A model generated the notes under the pieces. It was not told where the DNA came from. It made no database searches and saw nothing but the letters and a program-made list of their open reading frames with translations. Both the position numbers and the translations under genes were made by a program. This document shows, one piece after another, positions 12,651 through 24,856 of a stretch of 64,000 nucleotides of DNA; position 1 is the stretch's first letter, and each line of letters starts with the position of its first letter. Where the stretch lies: NCBI GenBank assembly GCA_038501625.1, contig JAZAYU010000261.1:651078-715077 (forward strand), written 5' to 3'. Source of the stretch: Corbicula japonica. Lineage: Eukaryota > Mollusca > Bivalvia > Venerida > Cyrenidae.

Positions 12651-12780
12651 GTCATATTTGAAAATATATCATAACAAAAACCCATGCTCCCTTTTCCTCA
12701 CTCTCTCGCGTGGGGAGGCTGTGTTTTCTGGGTGTAGCAATTCTAGATATTCATATTTCACTCTTCTGGAACAAACATAA
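12650..12780 (+). repeat. Dispersed repeat R1, 3' fragment
   Basis: 'catgctcccttttcctcac', 'gcgtggggaggctgtgtttt' and 'ctgggtgtagcaattc' are the R1 terminal block. It abuts R2 on its left. Confidence 0.55.
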
Positions 12781-13139
12781 TTTTCAAAAAACGGCCTGCA
12801 AAAACTGCAGATGTATATTTTGTACTGCTATTTGGTTATTTTTAAAATTTCGGGGTTAAATCAATGTAAAAAATATTAGATAACACGACCGGTTTTTCGC
12901 TCATTCCATGGCAAATCTTTGAAAGAAAAAAACCTCAGCAAAGTTAAATGAATAAAATAGGTTTTTATCTAACATTCGAAAATGTAGAATATCTTGAGGA
13001 ATAAAATTAATGACACAAATGTCTGTTTTGTCAGAACTAAAAAGGTAGATGAGTTACTCAAAACAAAGAAAAATAGAACAAACAAAAAAAAAACGCGGCA
13101 GATATTGATTTGGCTTATCAATGGTTAACTCACTTGGAA

Positions 13140-13500
13140 AATTGAAGGAATCATTTCTTATTTAGTTCCGCCAATTGTTTTCTCGTTTAGGGCAAAACAT
13201 TCTTTTATTTGGGTATCATACGCAGCTGATCACGGAATGGTGTTAATCTGACAAATACCGCATTGAAGGGTCCGTGTTCACTATCATATGCTAACCATCG
13301 TTTGGGATGGATCAAAATTATAACTATACTTAGCTAGTCTATTTTCTGGTATACGTGTACATATTACGTAGGTTAAAAGCACTCCGGGGGCTAGGTGGCG
13401 TGGACAGTAATATGCACTCGTACAGGCTCGATCGAACCGAGTCTGAAATATAAATTCATATTTATCGTTTTCAGCGGTTCCCTTTTCATCTACATGCGCT
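13140..13500 (+). repeat. Dispersed repeat R2, diverged copy
   Basis: 'tttctcgtttagggcaaaac', 'catacgcagctgatcacgga', 'gggggctaggtggcgtggac' and 'acaggctcgatcgaaccgag' occur in R2 order. It ends about 400 bp before first exon V2. Confidence 0.55.
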
Positions 13501-13907
13501 TTTTGGTATTTTTAAATAATTACAAGCGATAACGTTTAAATTGTCATCTTAAGCTAATAGTTTCATGTTAACTAACCAGTTAAATAATTTAATGATGATT
13601 TCTGTTTGATCTAAAGCAATATTATAGTTTACTGTTTTCAAACAATTTTTATGCGAAATAATCAATTTTTTGCTTAAAATTAATCCCCACCTCAAAAAAA
13701 TTAAAATATTGTTAATTACCTACTTCTTGTTATTTAAACAAATGCCAAATTAATGCAGCGACCTATTCGTGCATCTACTTGTCATCACTCATGCATTGTT
13801 CTTTCTTCCCGTGTCAGCCTGTCAACAAGTGTGACGGATTTTTTGTTTACAAGTGCATTAAGTCCAATTTCACATTGAATTAAAGCTTTATTCGAACTGT
13901 TTTCAAA

Positions 13908-14010
13908 ATGAGATGCTTGTATTTTGTAAAGGAATTGATAAACAGATTCTATGGATTAATAGTTTTCTTTCAAATTGTGGTGCTTGTGACTGTACTGTTT
14001 CAACTTAAAG
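13908..14010 (+). CDS. Variable first exon V2: tail and membrane anchor of a Golgi sulfotransferase
   Basis: This exon has 34 codons plus one base before the donor (g|gtaaac). The peptide begins MRCLYFVKELINRFYG and continues with about 17 hydrophobic residues to a terminal QLK. It is exactly as long as gene B exon 1 (103 nt). It can be aligned to V1, V3 and gene B exon 1 without gaps over the last 19 residues (G, then Q/K six residues later, L four after that, and a basic residue at the end). The phase-1 end fits the exon at 27304; the predicted protein is 466 aa. No clear TATA box is seen. Confidence 0.72.
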
Positions 14011-14928
14011 GTAAACATGTTTCGTCTCATATTAAATGCATAGTTGCAGTTTGAATATATTGTAAATAATAAACATGAAAAAGCTTATACGTCCTTGATT
14101 TAAATCGACAAGCATTGCATCGGTGAATGGAAATATAACTTAAATTAACTTATAGGAAGAGCAAACATATACCAGCCCCTCCACAGGTTTAATAGAGAAC
14201 GACCTATGTGAATTAAATCCAACCCACAAAAACAGTCATTAGTCAAAGCGCAAAAGTGGCAAATATATCGGTCATAATGGAGCGTTCATGTATTATATGA
14301 CCTATATATCACAGTGTATGGAATAAATACAAATGCGATTCTGCAAAATCCTTATAAATAAATATATTATTTTTATAACGAAGATCTGTAAATTCTAGCC
14401 GTAAACGTCTAATTGCTCTTGCATTTTTATCTTTTTTCTATTTCGTTCATTTTTCAAGAATAAAAGTAAGATTTCATTTTTCAAGAATAATAGTAGGACA
14501 TCTTTGCGTTCGTTCACTAGAGTTCCTTAACACTTCAAAACTCTCAAAACCTTAAGGAAATTTTTATCTTTGGAACCAAATGAAATTAGTTATAATAACA
14601 ATTAGTTAACACATGATTACAAATTAAAAATTATACTGATTATAATCCGATGAAATTAAATTATGTTTATGTTTATACATATTTAAACAATTTGTAAGAG
14701 TTTGTTTGCTTAATTATCACAAGCTGTCACTGACACTTGCGCTATTTGTGCAGTGTGGCGGCCTTTAAAGGTATCTCCGTACATAATTTTAGTCATTACT
14801 GTTATTAGAAAATAACCAGTTTTCTATATAATGCAGCGATGTTTATGTTTAACGGGGTTGTCCTAATACATCCTTATAGAAAACTGTAGTATTTATGCTC
14901 ATTCTCTTCCACCCCCTCTCTCTCTTCC

Positions 14929-14930
<2 letters not shown>

Positions 14931-14991
<61 letters not shown>
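14931..14991. repeat. (CT)n microsatellite
   Basis: About 30 uninterrupted CT dinucleotides, preceded by an interrupted CT-rich stretch from 14902. Confidence 0.95.
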
Positions 14992-14993
<2 letters not shown>

Positions 14994-15769
14994 GCTCTCG
15001 GTAATGTTATTCGTAATATAGAAGAACTCTGTATGAGATACAAATCATATTCTGAACATTTTGAAAGGAACGTTATTTTGAACATCAAAAAAACAATCCC
15101 TTAGTCTCTGGCCAAAGCCTGACAAGGTCCGTGATCAGCATCCGATTTAGATTAAATAGCAAAAAGCAATCGGTTGGCATTTAGGATGCCGGCTGTTCGT
15201 ATGAAAGGCAAAGACAGCCATGCATTTCTATGATAAACACTTTATTTATAATTCCTTATTATTCACTCAACTGGCAACAATTATGGTTGCCAAGAAAACC
15301 GACTTACGCATTGAGGGCTTGTTCAGAGCATACGAATTAAATGTGTTTTTCTTATTGAAACTTAAGAACGGATTAGTAATTAGAAGTGTTTGTGTGGAGT
15401 TTTTTTCTTGTTACCAAAGCTAATGAAATCAAATTGTAAAAACTGACAGAACGTAAGGACCTTTCTATGGCATGAGGTTAGCACAATCATTGCTGAAACC
15501 AAAGGTTTTACGGATAAAGATATAGTTTCATATCTTAAACTACAGTTTTAGTTCCGAAAAGTTGAAATTATAGGATAAAGAATCTTTAACCCTATGGGTT
15601 TAACAGTTAAACATATGATTTAAGTAATTATTGTGCTAACCGCATGCCATAGTCTGCCTGCCGTGACAGTCGAGCCCGGTGCAAACTAAATAAAATTTAT
15701 TACTTGATAATGTAAGGTAATGTCTTTTAATAAGATTATGAAACAGCTTTAAATGTTAAGCCTTCATTT

Positions 15770-15995
15770 GAGCCTCAAAAGTTTGGCTAACTGAGGCAAG
15801 ATATGCGCTTGATTTAACCCGTGGCAAATTGTTTTGCTCCCCAAGTTCTCTTTTTCGTTAATTGCTTGTGGCGTCTTATTTGAAATTGATAATTTCATAA
15901 ATATACTCGCGGGTTTCCTTTTAAGTTGCGTGGTTAGGCTGCGTAGGTGTGGCGATTCTTGAAATTGCTAAATTGCTTTGCATTTAGTGTTTTCG
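15770..15995 (+). repeat. Dispersed repeat R1, partial
   Basis: 'ccgtggcaaattgttttgct', 'ttctctttttcgttaattgc', 'ggcgtcttatttgaaattga' and 'ggtgtggcgattcttg' are in R1 order. The front half is missing. Confidence 0.6.
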
Positions 15996-16733
15996 ATTCT
16001 TCAAGTAAGTTATTGCTTTTTGTCGGAGCACAGCAATAACAAATTGTGATAACTGTGATTGCATAAGATGCAAATATTTGACATTTAATTTATAAGACAG
16101 ACTCAGGGAGAAGTATAAGTGAGCGTATTTCGATGCAGTGCAATTTATGTCCCATCAAACATAATCTAAATGTATATGCAAATATATTAATACTGAAGCA
16201 TTAAAGTGAGCAGTTCAAATGTAAAAACTTATATAAATGAAATCAAAAGTGAAGTTTTAAAGGTTGCTTGCATTGTTGATTGTAAGCCAATGGTTTCAAC
16301 TGAATTATAGAATTATAATAAAAACGTTATATCGTATTTTACACACAAAAATACATTGAGTATTTTAGTGTGTTTGAAGTAAAAAAGAAGAAAAGTAATT
16401 ATCTGAGAAAGTTAAAAAAAAGTAATTGATAAAATCACCACTGTGAGACTGCAAAACGACAGTTAAACGTCTTTGATAGTGTCAATCTACTAAAATTAGA
16501 AATGTTTTATAACTAAGAGTCGTCTCTTAAAGAAAGACTTCATTCAAAACAAAAAAGATGGGTTCAATGTATTTTCGGAGAGAAATTAACTAACTTTAAA
16601 TTCACACCGTTACAGCGAACTCTAAGAACATTTTAAACACTTAAATTCAGATAATAAAAAGGGAGCGTAATTGGCGTTGCTTGGATAGGCGTGTTCGTCG
16701 TAAGGGTTCGCTCCCATTTAGTGGCAATATCTT

Positions 16734-17275
16734 TTGAAAGTGACTTTGACTGGGAAACCCAACTATTTAAGAGTTTATGAAGGTTTATGGGGAAATCTTT
16801 TCTTAAAAGAACCTATAAGCTCGATTCGTTTGTTTTATCCCTGTCATCGTGTTCTTGCTGAATTTACTCCAGAAGCTCTGGTAAGATCATTGAGTACCCT
16901 TCTTTTGGCTTTGCAATGCTATAAGCTTCTTATGTTTTATATGTTTGTGTGCTTTTGCATGCAACTTTGTTGAGCCGATGAGTTGGTTGGAGTTATTTCA
17001 CCAAGACTTGTACTTGTTTTGTGATCCGAGAACCTGTTGGGGCAAGTGTGAGGTTGGTGCACCCTAGAACCTGGTTTTGCCACTGAGCGTTCCAAGGCGA
17101 TATCCCCACAGGTTCTCTTTTTCGTTAATTGTTTGCGGCGTCATTTTTGAATTGACATACTTATAACAAGCATGCTCTCTCTCTTCCTCTCTTCTTTTTC
17201 GCTGCGTGGGGAGGCTGTGTTTTGTGGGTGTGGCGATTCCTGATATGCATATATTTCTTTTTTTAAGTAGATAGA
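16734..17275 (+). repeat. Dispersed repeat R1, near full length, left arm of an inverted pair
   Basis: It runs from 'gactgggaaacccaactatt' through 'cctgtcatcgtgttcttgct' and 'gaacctgttggggcaagtgt' to 'gctgcgtggggaggctgtgt' and 'gattcctgatatgcatat'. It defines R1 at over 520 bp. A second R1 in opposite orientation starts within about 10-30 bp. Confidence 0.7.
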
Positions 17276-17284
17276 GTTCATTTA

Positions 17285-17850
17285 ATAACAATGACGAAAA
17301 AAGTGAAATATGTATATCAGCTATCGCAACACTAGAAAACACAGCCTCTCCACGCAGTCAAAAACTAGAGAGGAAAGAAAGCATGGGTTTATAAAAATAA
17401 CTATTTCAAATAAGACAACATAACCAATAAACGCAAAGGAGAACTTTTGGGTTACCGCCTTGGAACGGTCAGTGGAAAAACAATTAGCCACTGAGGGTTT
17501 AAACAAGGTTCTAGGGTGCACATACATCACACTTGCCCCAACTGGTTCTGATTTAAACAAAAATGCACAAGTTGTCATGGTAGTATAACTTCAACCCACA
17601 CATCAACTCGACAAAGGTGCATGCAAAAGCACACAAACATATAGAACACAAGACGCTAATAGCATAGTAAAGCAAAAGGTTGTTACTCAGTGACCTTACC
17701 TAGACCAGAGCACCTGAAGCCAATTCAGGAAGAAAACGATGAAACTATAACCCTAATAAACTCTTAAATCCCTGCCACCGTCGTGCAAACAAAGAGGTTA
17801 GCATAACGATCAATCGCAGATTGGTTATTCAGTAGGCATGCAGAGCGTTG
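17285..17850 (-). repeat. Dispersed repeat R1, inverted partner of the copy at 16.7-17.3 kb
   Basis: Reverse R1 blocks are seen: 'gaaatatgtatatcagctat', 'aaaacacagcctctccacgc', 'ttgggttaccgccttggaac', 'ggttctagggtgcacatac' and 'ctaataaactcttaaatccc'. With the left copy this makes an imperfect palindrome of about 1.1 kb. Confidence 0.7.
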
Positions 17851-18724
17851 TAGAATATCATGTTTCTTTTGAATGTACTGATGGTTTTTACAAACAAAAT
17901 AGAGAAATTAAAATTTCCGTATATACTGTGTTTTCAAACGGAAATCTTTATACCGGTATATACTAGTACAGTTTTAGACAAAATAAAAATATCACAGATT
18001 ATATATTTGTTTTATGCTCTACAACAAAAATGTTTTAACCTTTAGCGACATTCTTTCTACTCGATTACCACTAAACGTTCTAAGGGCGGAATATGTTTTC
18101 AACATTCTATTTTTTGCAGGTATTGTGTAGATGGCTCTGTTTCACCTTTTTCACTATTATATGCCTTGTTATTTGTTTAATGAAATTATAGCAATAGTTC
18201 AAATTAATATAAAATTGAATACGGAAATAATCAATGAAGCATTTGGGAATAATCAAGATATTAATCTTATCAGTGTATAACATAACAATGTTGCCATCGG
18301 TTTCGAGTCACATCAAATATTTAAATATTATTGTCATTATGTCTATGGATAAGTCTCAGAATCATTATCATGGCGAATGTATTCATCAAATATTTATCAG
18401 TAATGTATCTATAATGTCCGAAGTGCATACTAGTACAAGCAAATCTTCATATAAAACCTGAATGTGATATTCGATAATCTATAAACAACTGCTTAAGAAA
18501 TGCTATATACTTTTTCGTTTTGTTTTTATCTTATACGTACATGTAACATATTCAACGAAATGAAATGCATTGATTTTGAAACCACATAATACAATTTATC
18601 AAGTGATTATGGTTCAAGACGGGTTTTATTTGAACACATTCTAAAAAGATATATATAACGGCTCACTGTGTTGCAAAACAAGTGAAAAATACATATCACG
18701 AATTGCCAGTCTGATTTGTTTCTT

Positions 18725-19165
18725 TTATACATGTCATCGTAATCATGCTAATTTGACTCCAGGGGCTCTGAACATTACAAGACCATTAAGTACCCGCCCT
18801 TTTGCTTTGCAGTGCTATTAGCTACTTATGTTTTATATGTTTGTGTGCGTTTGCATGCATCATTGTTGAGCTGATGGGTGGGTTGGAGTTATTTAATCAA
18901 GACAACTTGTTGCGGTGAGTGAATCTATTGTTTCGTCCACCCTAGAACCTGGCTTTAACGTGGCAATTTGTTTTACCCCTGACCGTTCCAAGGAAGGTTA
19001 CTCTTATGGTTCTTTTATGTGTTAATTGTTTGCGGTGTCTTATTTGAAATGGATATTCTTATAAACATATGCATGCTCTCTTTCCCTCTCTACCTTTTCG
19101 CTGCATGGGTAGGCTGTGTTGTTATAGTGTTGCGATTCCTCATATGCATATTTCTCTTTTTTTGC
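18725..19165 (+). repeat. Dispersed repeat R1, near full length
   Basis: It starts 'ttttatacatgtcatcgtaa' and ends 'gttgcgattcctcatatgca'. It lies about 450 bp upstream of first exon V3. Confidence 0.65.
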
Positions 19166-19610
19166 CGATTCACGCAAAACTCTTTTTAAAATTATAAAAC
19201 TAAGTTTCATAGGAATCTACAACTAAATCTCTCCTCCTGAACTTTTCAATTGTGTATGATTTAAATAAAATTAAACGAGTTCTGAATGAACTTTTTTGGA
19301 CACTTTTGATTACAGCTGGTCCTCTTTGGTTGCAAAAGGATTGGATATGACTACTTTATTTTTTATAAATGAAAAATAAAATGTCAAATAAGTCATGCGT
19401 TTCTAAAGCCGTTTAGTTCACTTATTCGGTCAGTCAAAATAACTTTATTTAATTGTATACAATTTATAACTCTTTGCCACAAGTGTTTTATGGTTTATAA
19501 ATATCTATAAATGTTTTATGAACTCTTTGTCTTGACCATTTTCCAATAAGTAACACTGACAGTACTTTTCGCGTTAGATATCATATACATGCAGTAGTGT
19601 TTGATTTAAG

Positions 19611-19719
19611 ATGGAATATTGTAGAAGGATCGCTTTTTGTAATATAACAACACGATTTGGCGGAACTTTATTCCTCGTACAGCTGATAGTTCTGGGATGT
19701 CTGTTCTCGTACCTCAGAG
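19611..19719 (+). CDS. Variable first exon V3: tail and membrane anchor of a Golgi sulfotransferase
   Basis: This exon has 36 codons plus one base, then donor g|gtatta (the same donor hexamer as gene B exon 1). The peptide opens MEYCRRIAFCNITTRFGG, followed by a hydrophobic stretch LFLVQLIVLGCLF and a terminal LR. The tail is basic and the segment length suits a Golgi anchor. The Asn-Ile-Thr sequon would be cytosolic and so unused. The phase-1 end joins the 59-nt exon at 27304; the predicted protein is 468 aa. Confidence 0.72.
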
Positions 19720-20089
19720 GTATTAATTATTGTTTTAATATATAAATTGATGTTGCATTACATGTAATATCAAAACATCGGTCATCATTAAACAGTTTTA
19801 CACATTAAATATACTACTTAAACATTCATATTACCAATTTAAAATATTTACAATCAGTTGTTCAAATATAGGTGAGGTGCATTATATATATATTTTGACA
19901 TTTGCATATAATATGGTGGTATATTTAATATTCCACTGAATTAAAACAAAACTTACTTATTATAGTTTTTTTCTTTCGTGAGAATGACTCACCGGAAAAT
20001 TTTCAACTCTCCCTAATATGCAATAAGATTAATTGTCTATTTATTCAGAGTAAAACTTGACTATTTATGTATAATTGGATTTATTTTAC

Positions 20090-20440
20090 AAAGTTATTAC
20101 TTAGTTATGGACGGTTTTGCTTCCAAGTTATGCTATGACCTTGACCTTCAAGGTAGCGACCATAATGTTGCACGCGACACGTCGTCTCGATATTGCGATA
20201 CTTTCTGTGAATTAATTTTAAAATCAAACTTTAAATAACGTAGTTATGAACCGGACACGATTTTTCTTCAAGGTCATGCTGTGACCCTGACTCGATATAA
20301 CGATCAATTTTTTCAAATAATTTTTAAAATGCGACATCAAGAAAACAACGAAGTTATGGGGTGGACACGAATTGAGGACAGACGGACGTTCGGACGGGCA
20401 AACGAATGAACAACGCATCGACTATGTGCTCCCCCGATTT
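20090..20440. repeat. Dispersed repeat with 'gacacgtcgtctcgatat' motifs
   Basis: 'gaccttgaccttcaaggtag', 'gcacgcgacacgtcgtctcg', 'tcaaggtcatgctgtgaccc', 'gttatggggtggacacgaat' and 'gacagacggacgttcgg' form a repeat type that I recognise as widespread in bivalve genomes (from memory, not searched). It ends in short G/A-rich steps. Any ORF within it is incidental. Confidence 0.55.
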
Positions 20441-20504
20441 TTATTACGGTTCGCATAAAACAAATAGCAAAATAATTTTACCGGCTAAGGCTAGAACAAC
20501 GAAA

Positions 20505-20725
20505 CACGCTTATCCCTAGAACCCAGCAAATTTTAAACAATCTCCAAGGTGGCAAATTTTAAACAATCTTCAAGGTGGTAACCCCTCAGATTCTGTTTTC
20601 GTCAATAGTTTGTTTTGTCTGACTTGAAGCTGATCTTTTCATAAACCCTTGCTCTTTTTCCTCTCAACTTTATTGCTCTATGGGGAGGCTGTGTTTTCTG
20701 CATGTAGTTATGACAGATACGCCTG
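20505..20725 (+). repeat. Dispersed repeat R1 with internal 26-bp tandem duplication
   Basis: The R1 terminal region includes 'ctatggggaggctgtgtttt'. Within it, 'ggcaaattttaaacaatctc' plus 'caaggt' occurs twice in tandem (from about 20525), a local duplication not seen in other R1 copies. Confidence 0.55.
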
Positions 20726-21349
20726 TGTCACCTTTAAATGTTTTATTCAACTGAAACCAACTGTAAACCTGTCTTTCAAAATTCTCAATCATATTAATAA
20801 ACAATCCTTGTACTTCAATCGTATTATTACACAAAGACAATTTATGAGTTATAAAGAATATAGTTGTTATTTAAGTCCCGATCATAAAAAAGAGACATAC
20901 AACTCACGTTTCAACAATAATATAATTTTATGATATTTATGTATAAATGTAGTTCCTAAAGTTGGCATTTGTCAGTGAATAAATAAAAGATGTTAAGAAG
21001 ATTTATAATGCGACCAAAAGTGTTACTCTTTTGGTAACCTTAACAAAAGTCTCTTCAGGTTTTTATTGCTTATAAAATCGTTGAAATCTGCTAAATTCTG
21101 TGTATCAAAGCCGATTTTATCAAATATGATGCACTCCAAATGTTAATCAATATTGTATTTCTCACCTCAAAATCATTATACGAATATATGACCTCTTGAG
21201 ACGCAGACAGAACAAATAAAGGTACCAGTGTAAATTTGACTAACGTGGATGCTATCTCATTGTCTCATAAGAATGGCTTTGACACTGAAACTAGTCTATG
21301 TGAATATATATTACTGGGGGAGGGGGGGGGGTGTTACTTCAACAATATT

Positions 21350-21690
21350 TCACGTCTTTCCTTCTTTTTCGCTGCGTGAGGAGGCTATATTTTGAAAGTG
21401 GGGCGATTCCCGATATGCATATTTCACTTTTTACAATCTTACAAAATTACATTCGGAAATATACCTAAGTCCAAACATTTTGACAAAAATGACTATTATA
21501 GTTCAACATAAGATTATTTTAACACCTCAATGCTTCTCTGTATCATTAGTTGTTTGTGGTGTCTAATTAAAAAATTTATTATCTTTTAATCTTGTGTTCT
21601 CTGTTCCTTTCAAGTTTAAGTCTACTTCGGGCTGCTGTTTATCCTGGTTTTGGCAATTCCCGATATGCATATTTCATTTTTACAATATAA
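21350..21690 (+). repeat. R1 3' fragments, two in tandem
   Basis: 'gctgcgtgaggaggctatat' with 'gattcccgatatgcatattt' (21370-21430) is followed by a second 'gcaattcccgatatgcatat' (about 21650-21680). Each is followed by 'acaatcttacaaa'. This looks like a local duplication of an R1 end. Confidence 0.5.
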
Positions 21691-23996
21691 CACGTCTTAC
21701 AATCTTACAAATTTACAATTGGAAAATTGTCTTAGTCCGAAACTTTTGGCTAAAAACGGCTAAGTATTACACAAGATTATTTTCACTTTAAGAATATAAC
21801 ATGTCTTACAATCTTAAAATCTTAAATGCAGGTGATTTGCAGGATATATATTCTCAGATCCCTGGAAAATTTTACAAACATTGCTATTACTTTAGAACTT
21901 CATCATTGATATATTGCTGGTTCTCGCAGATTTTCTTGCTTTTATTTCTTTTGATGATGTCAATTTAAGTGTATGTCATGTTATAATATGGTTTGTTATT
22001 TCAAGATAGATCTTTGTATCCCTAACGTTTGTTCAGTAAATAAAAAACTATTATAATTTTAAAACATGAAACATTATTTCCGTTAACATATAAAACACAC
22101 AGCTACTTTATATAATATGGATATTTTTTCCTTTGAAATTGTAAGAAAATGACGGGTTATTTTGAACATTCTAAGTAATGCATGACAATCGTATTCATTC
22201 TATATAACGAATAGTACAGTACACGGAGTAAGAATAGTCAGATGCCAGTGCACGTGTATGTTTTACTAGCTATCAACAAAAAATGTATTTAAATGAACCT
22301 ACTGTAAAATCCCGCTATTAAGACCTCTTTTGGTCCTGCTAAAAGTGGTCATAATAACGGGACGGTCTCTTTCTAAGGGACAGATTATTCGAGTAGCTCT
22401 TGAGTTCATGATTGATTTTAAAATTATTCATGGGGCATTTATAATTCCGTATTAATCAAGTTCTTTAAAAAGCACATATAATTTATACAGTGAAAAGAAA
22501 TGTGTAAACAATCAACACAAAACACATGAGCAATATTATAAATATTATTTATTTGATTCGAACATTTCGTGCCAAAAATAAATTTAGTTTGTTTTCATTT
22601 ACAATATTGAGATTTCCAATTCCAAATTACCTAATGCTACATGTAAGTTTCGCTGGCATACCGCAAGTTACATAGTTTTGTTGAAAGTGTATATTTATAT
22701 CGTATCTTATTGTAAGTTAAATGATCTGAATTTACAATTCTGCAATCATATAAATATTTCGATGTTTCAATGATAATATTAAAGATTCAATACCAAAGTA
22801 AAACGTAAGTAGCCCGTTTATCATTGGCAAAGCCCAAGCGAAGAGTTAAGAAATATTGTCAAGAAAGTACCGACGAATGCAAACCAAATTGAGCTTTAAC
22901 CTGTAAAACATGTTAACGTGATACCCCTGACCCAAATGTTTGCCCCACATACACATACAATATCACGGATCTGGATTCGGTCTTGGGTCGATACTTAACA
23001 AAAACATTATTTTGAAACGTACAGTAGACAACACAAGCGATTGCATTTCTATGTAAGGGCGATTGTGTAGAATATACTGCAAGCAATGCAAACCAGCATT
23101 TAAAGCGAATGATTTTTTGCGAGAACTTTCAGAACAGTGACATAACAACAATTACTATGGTCATATGATTGCTTTAAATACAAATAGTTCTTCTCGAGTT
23201 TCTGAAATAGTTTCAGAGAAAATTGTTTTAACAAAAAAAAAACCCCGATAAATGCATCAACATACTAACTTATTGTGTTTTTAAACGTCTTCATACGTCG
23301 TGAACTTCATGTTTGACCAGATCTGTTGAGTCAACTGGAACTACACTATATAAATGTTGTCAATGAATACTGACTATTTAAAAGCATCACTTGTCTGCTC
23401 AGTGTACAAATAAACATCGTCTGTTAAAAGTTCTATGATGGTACCGCTGTGAGCATTCATGTTAATAAAACATATTCATCCTATTTTGAGATGCTTAAAC
23501 AAATCATTATTTCTACACGTCATGAATAAAATAATAATTCAGTCTACTAGAAACATTTACATTAATTTCTTTTGCCGGTACACTTCTTCTTCATTTATAA
23601 AAAAAAAATCAAACATCAGCCTTTCCAACTTTTTTGCATGCTTTAAAGTAACAGCAGTGTACAACTAAATTCACAACTGGTTTGACCGACAGTAAATTTA
23701 CTAATCTTTGATTTCCATTGGTCTAGCAGTAAATGCAAGTACGAATACATATGATTATTCTATTAATAAATCTGCTAATGACCGACTAGCTTTTTGGAAA
23801 GCTAAAACTTGAATTGACCTTAGACTTAGTTAATCTCCGAAAATCTGACTTTAAGAAGGGAAGTTATTTGACAATACCACATGGACAACGCCATGCATTA
23901 GAAGCAACAGTTTTGCATGAGATTTCACGCGTAATGGGAAGCAAGTTCGGTATTTTTGTTTTGCATTCATATCTGGCGAAGAAGAGAGATTAAACC

Positions 23997-24078
23997 ATGC
24001 GGATGAGAGATTCCTGGAAATTTCTGCAATATTTTATTGCAAGTGCTTGCATGTTAATAATAGTTTATATGATGAAAG
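23997..24078 (+). CDS. Variable first exon V4: short tail and membrane anchor
   Basis: This exon has 27 codons plus one base, ending at donor g|gtaggt. The peptide MRMRDSWKFLQYF continues into a hydrophobic run (IASACMLIIVYMM) and a terminal K. Two ATGs are in frame (codons 1 and 3); the first is taken. It is shorter than V1-V3 and does not fit their gapless motif, so it is more distant. Phase 1, basic tail, hydrophobic segment and final Lys-Gly junction are shared. The predicted protein with exons 27304 and 40981 is 459 aa. Its existence in two copies helps confirm that it is a real exon. Confidence 0.68.
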
Positions 24079-24596
24079 GTAGGTCTGCTCTTGATTAAAA
24101 CGGCATTTCGAAATTCGGATTAAAATAATATTCAAATAGATTTTAATCGTCAAAAATGTGTTGAATAGAAAAGGGATAAGCGATAAGCATTTTAAAATAA
24201 ATTCAAATTCTATTCCTAAATATAAAAGTATAGAAAGTTGAATATGAATCTTTGATGAAACCTTATTATTTAACTTTACATAACAACTAAAATAGTAGAT
24301 AGCTGTTAAAATTGGGTGGGTGAAATTTTCAAGTAAACGTTAGATTACACCTATGATTGCATTCGTTAAACAATACTTTCATATAATAATAACGGCGACA
24401 AAGACAATTAAAACCTATCGTTTACTATTACGCTTGAACAGCATTATAAGATTTTATCGATTTTATGAGCATGATCATATAAATTTTCCGATTTAACGAC
24501 ATTTGGAGCAACAGATTTACAGGAGATTTCACGCATAATGGAAAGTTCGCTGTATTTGTTTTGTATTCATATCTGGCGAGGAAGAGGGATTAAATT

Positions 24597-24678
24597 ATGC
24601 GGATGAGATATTCCTGGAAATTTCTGCAATGTTTCATTGCAAGTGCTTGTATGTTAATAATAGTTTATATTATGAAAG
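24597..24678 (+). CDS. Variable first exon V5: duplicate of V4
   Basis: It is the same length as V4, with start, phase and donor (g|gtaggt) kept. The encoded 27 residues differ from V4 at three positions: Asp5 to Tyr, Tyr12 to Cys, and Met25 to Ile. Only two further silent changes occur. The frame and splice site have survived while amino acids changed. It lies 2.6 kb before exon 2 and is the nearest first exon. The intron just downstream carries an antisense R1. The predicted protein is 459 aa. Confidence 0.68.
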
Positions 24679-24856
24679 GTAGGTCCGCTTTCGATTAAAA
24701 TATTGGCATTTTAATAATCGGTATAAAATAACAATAAAAAAGAATTAAATAAAAAGAAAACAACAACAAAATTTTGAATAGAAAGGAATAAGCGATAAGC
24801 ATTTTAGTATGAATTTAAATTGGATTACTAAAGATAAAAGTATAGAAAGTAGAATA

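Larger units (their letters stand above)
2651..13907. other. Spacer/intron between first exons V1 and V2
   Basis: This 11.3-kb stretch holds no exon I can support. It contains R1 and R2 copies (3.6-4.4, 5.8-6.0 and 11.4-13.5 kb), a fold-back repeat near 5.7 kb, a TTAA-flanked MITE (6194-6884) and a cluster of TACGGAGGAAA motifs (7.9-9.3 kb). At 9.4-11.3 kb I see only AT-rich unique-looking or very old repeat sequence. Open frames of 60-90 codons here have no recognisable domain. Confidence 0.5.
14011..19610. other. Spacer/intron between first exons V2 and V3
   Basis: It holds a CT microsatellite, four R1 copies (one inverted pair) and otherwise AT-rich sequence with no supported exon. The open frames overlapping the CT run are low-complexity artefacts. 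Confidence 0.5.
19720..23900. other. Spacer/intron between first exons V3 and V4
   Basis: It contains the 20.1-20.4 kb dispersed repeat, R1 fragments at 20.5-21.7 kb, a poly-G run (21316-21331) and a fragment near 22310 resembling a MITE end ('aaaatcccgctattaagacc'). From 22.4 to 23.9 kb I see no supported exon or repeat. Confidence 0.45.
23901..24856. repeat. Tandem duplication of about 600 bp carrying first exons V4 and V5
   Basis: 'caacagttttgcatgagatt' (unit 1, from 23901) corresponds to 'caacagatttacaggagatt' (unit 2, from 24505). Similarity continues through the leader 'attcatatctggcga', the exon, the donor 'ggtaggtc' and intron sequence such as 'aagcgataagcatttta'. The two ATGs are exactly 600 bp apart. 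The downstream part of unit 2 is interrupted by an antisense R1 at 24857. Confidence 0.8.

Noticed and set aside
14849..15104. Open frames with Leu-Ser or Arg-Glu runs
   Set aside because: They are translations of the (CT)n microsatellite.
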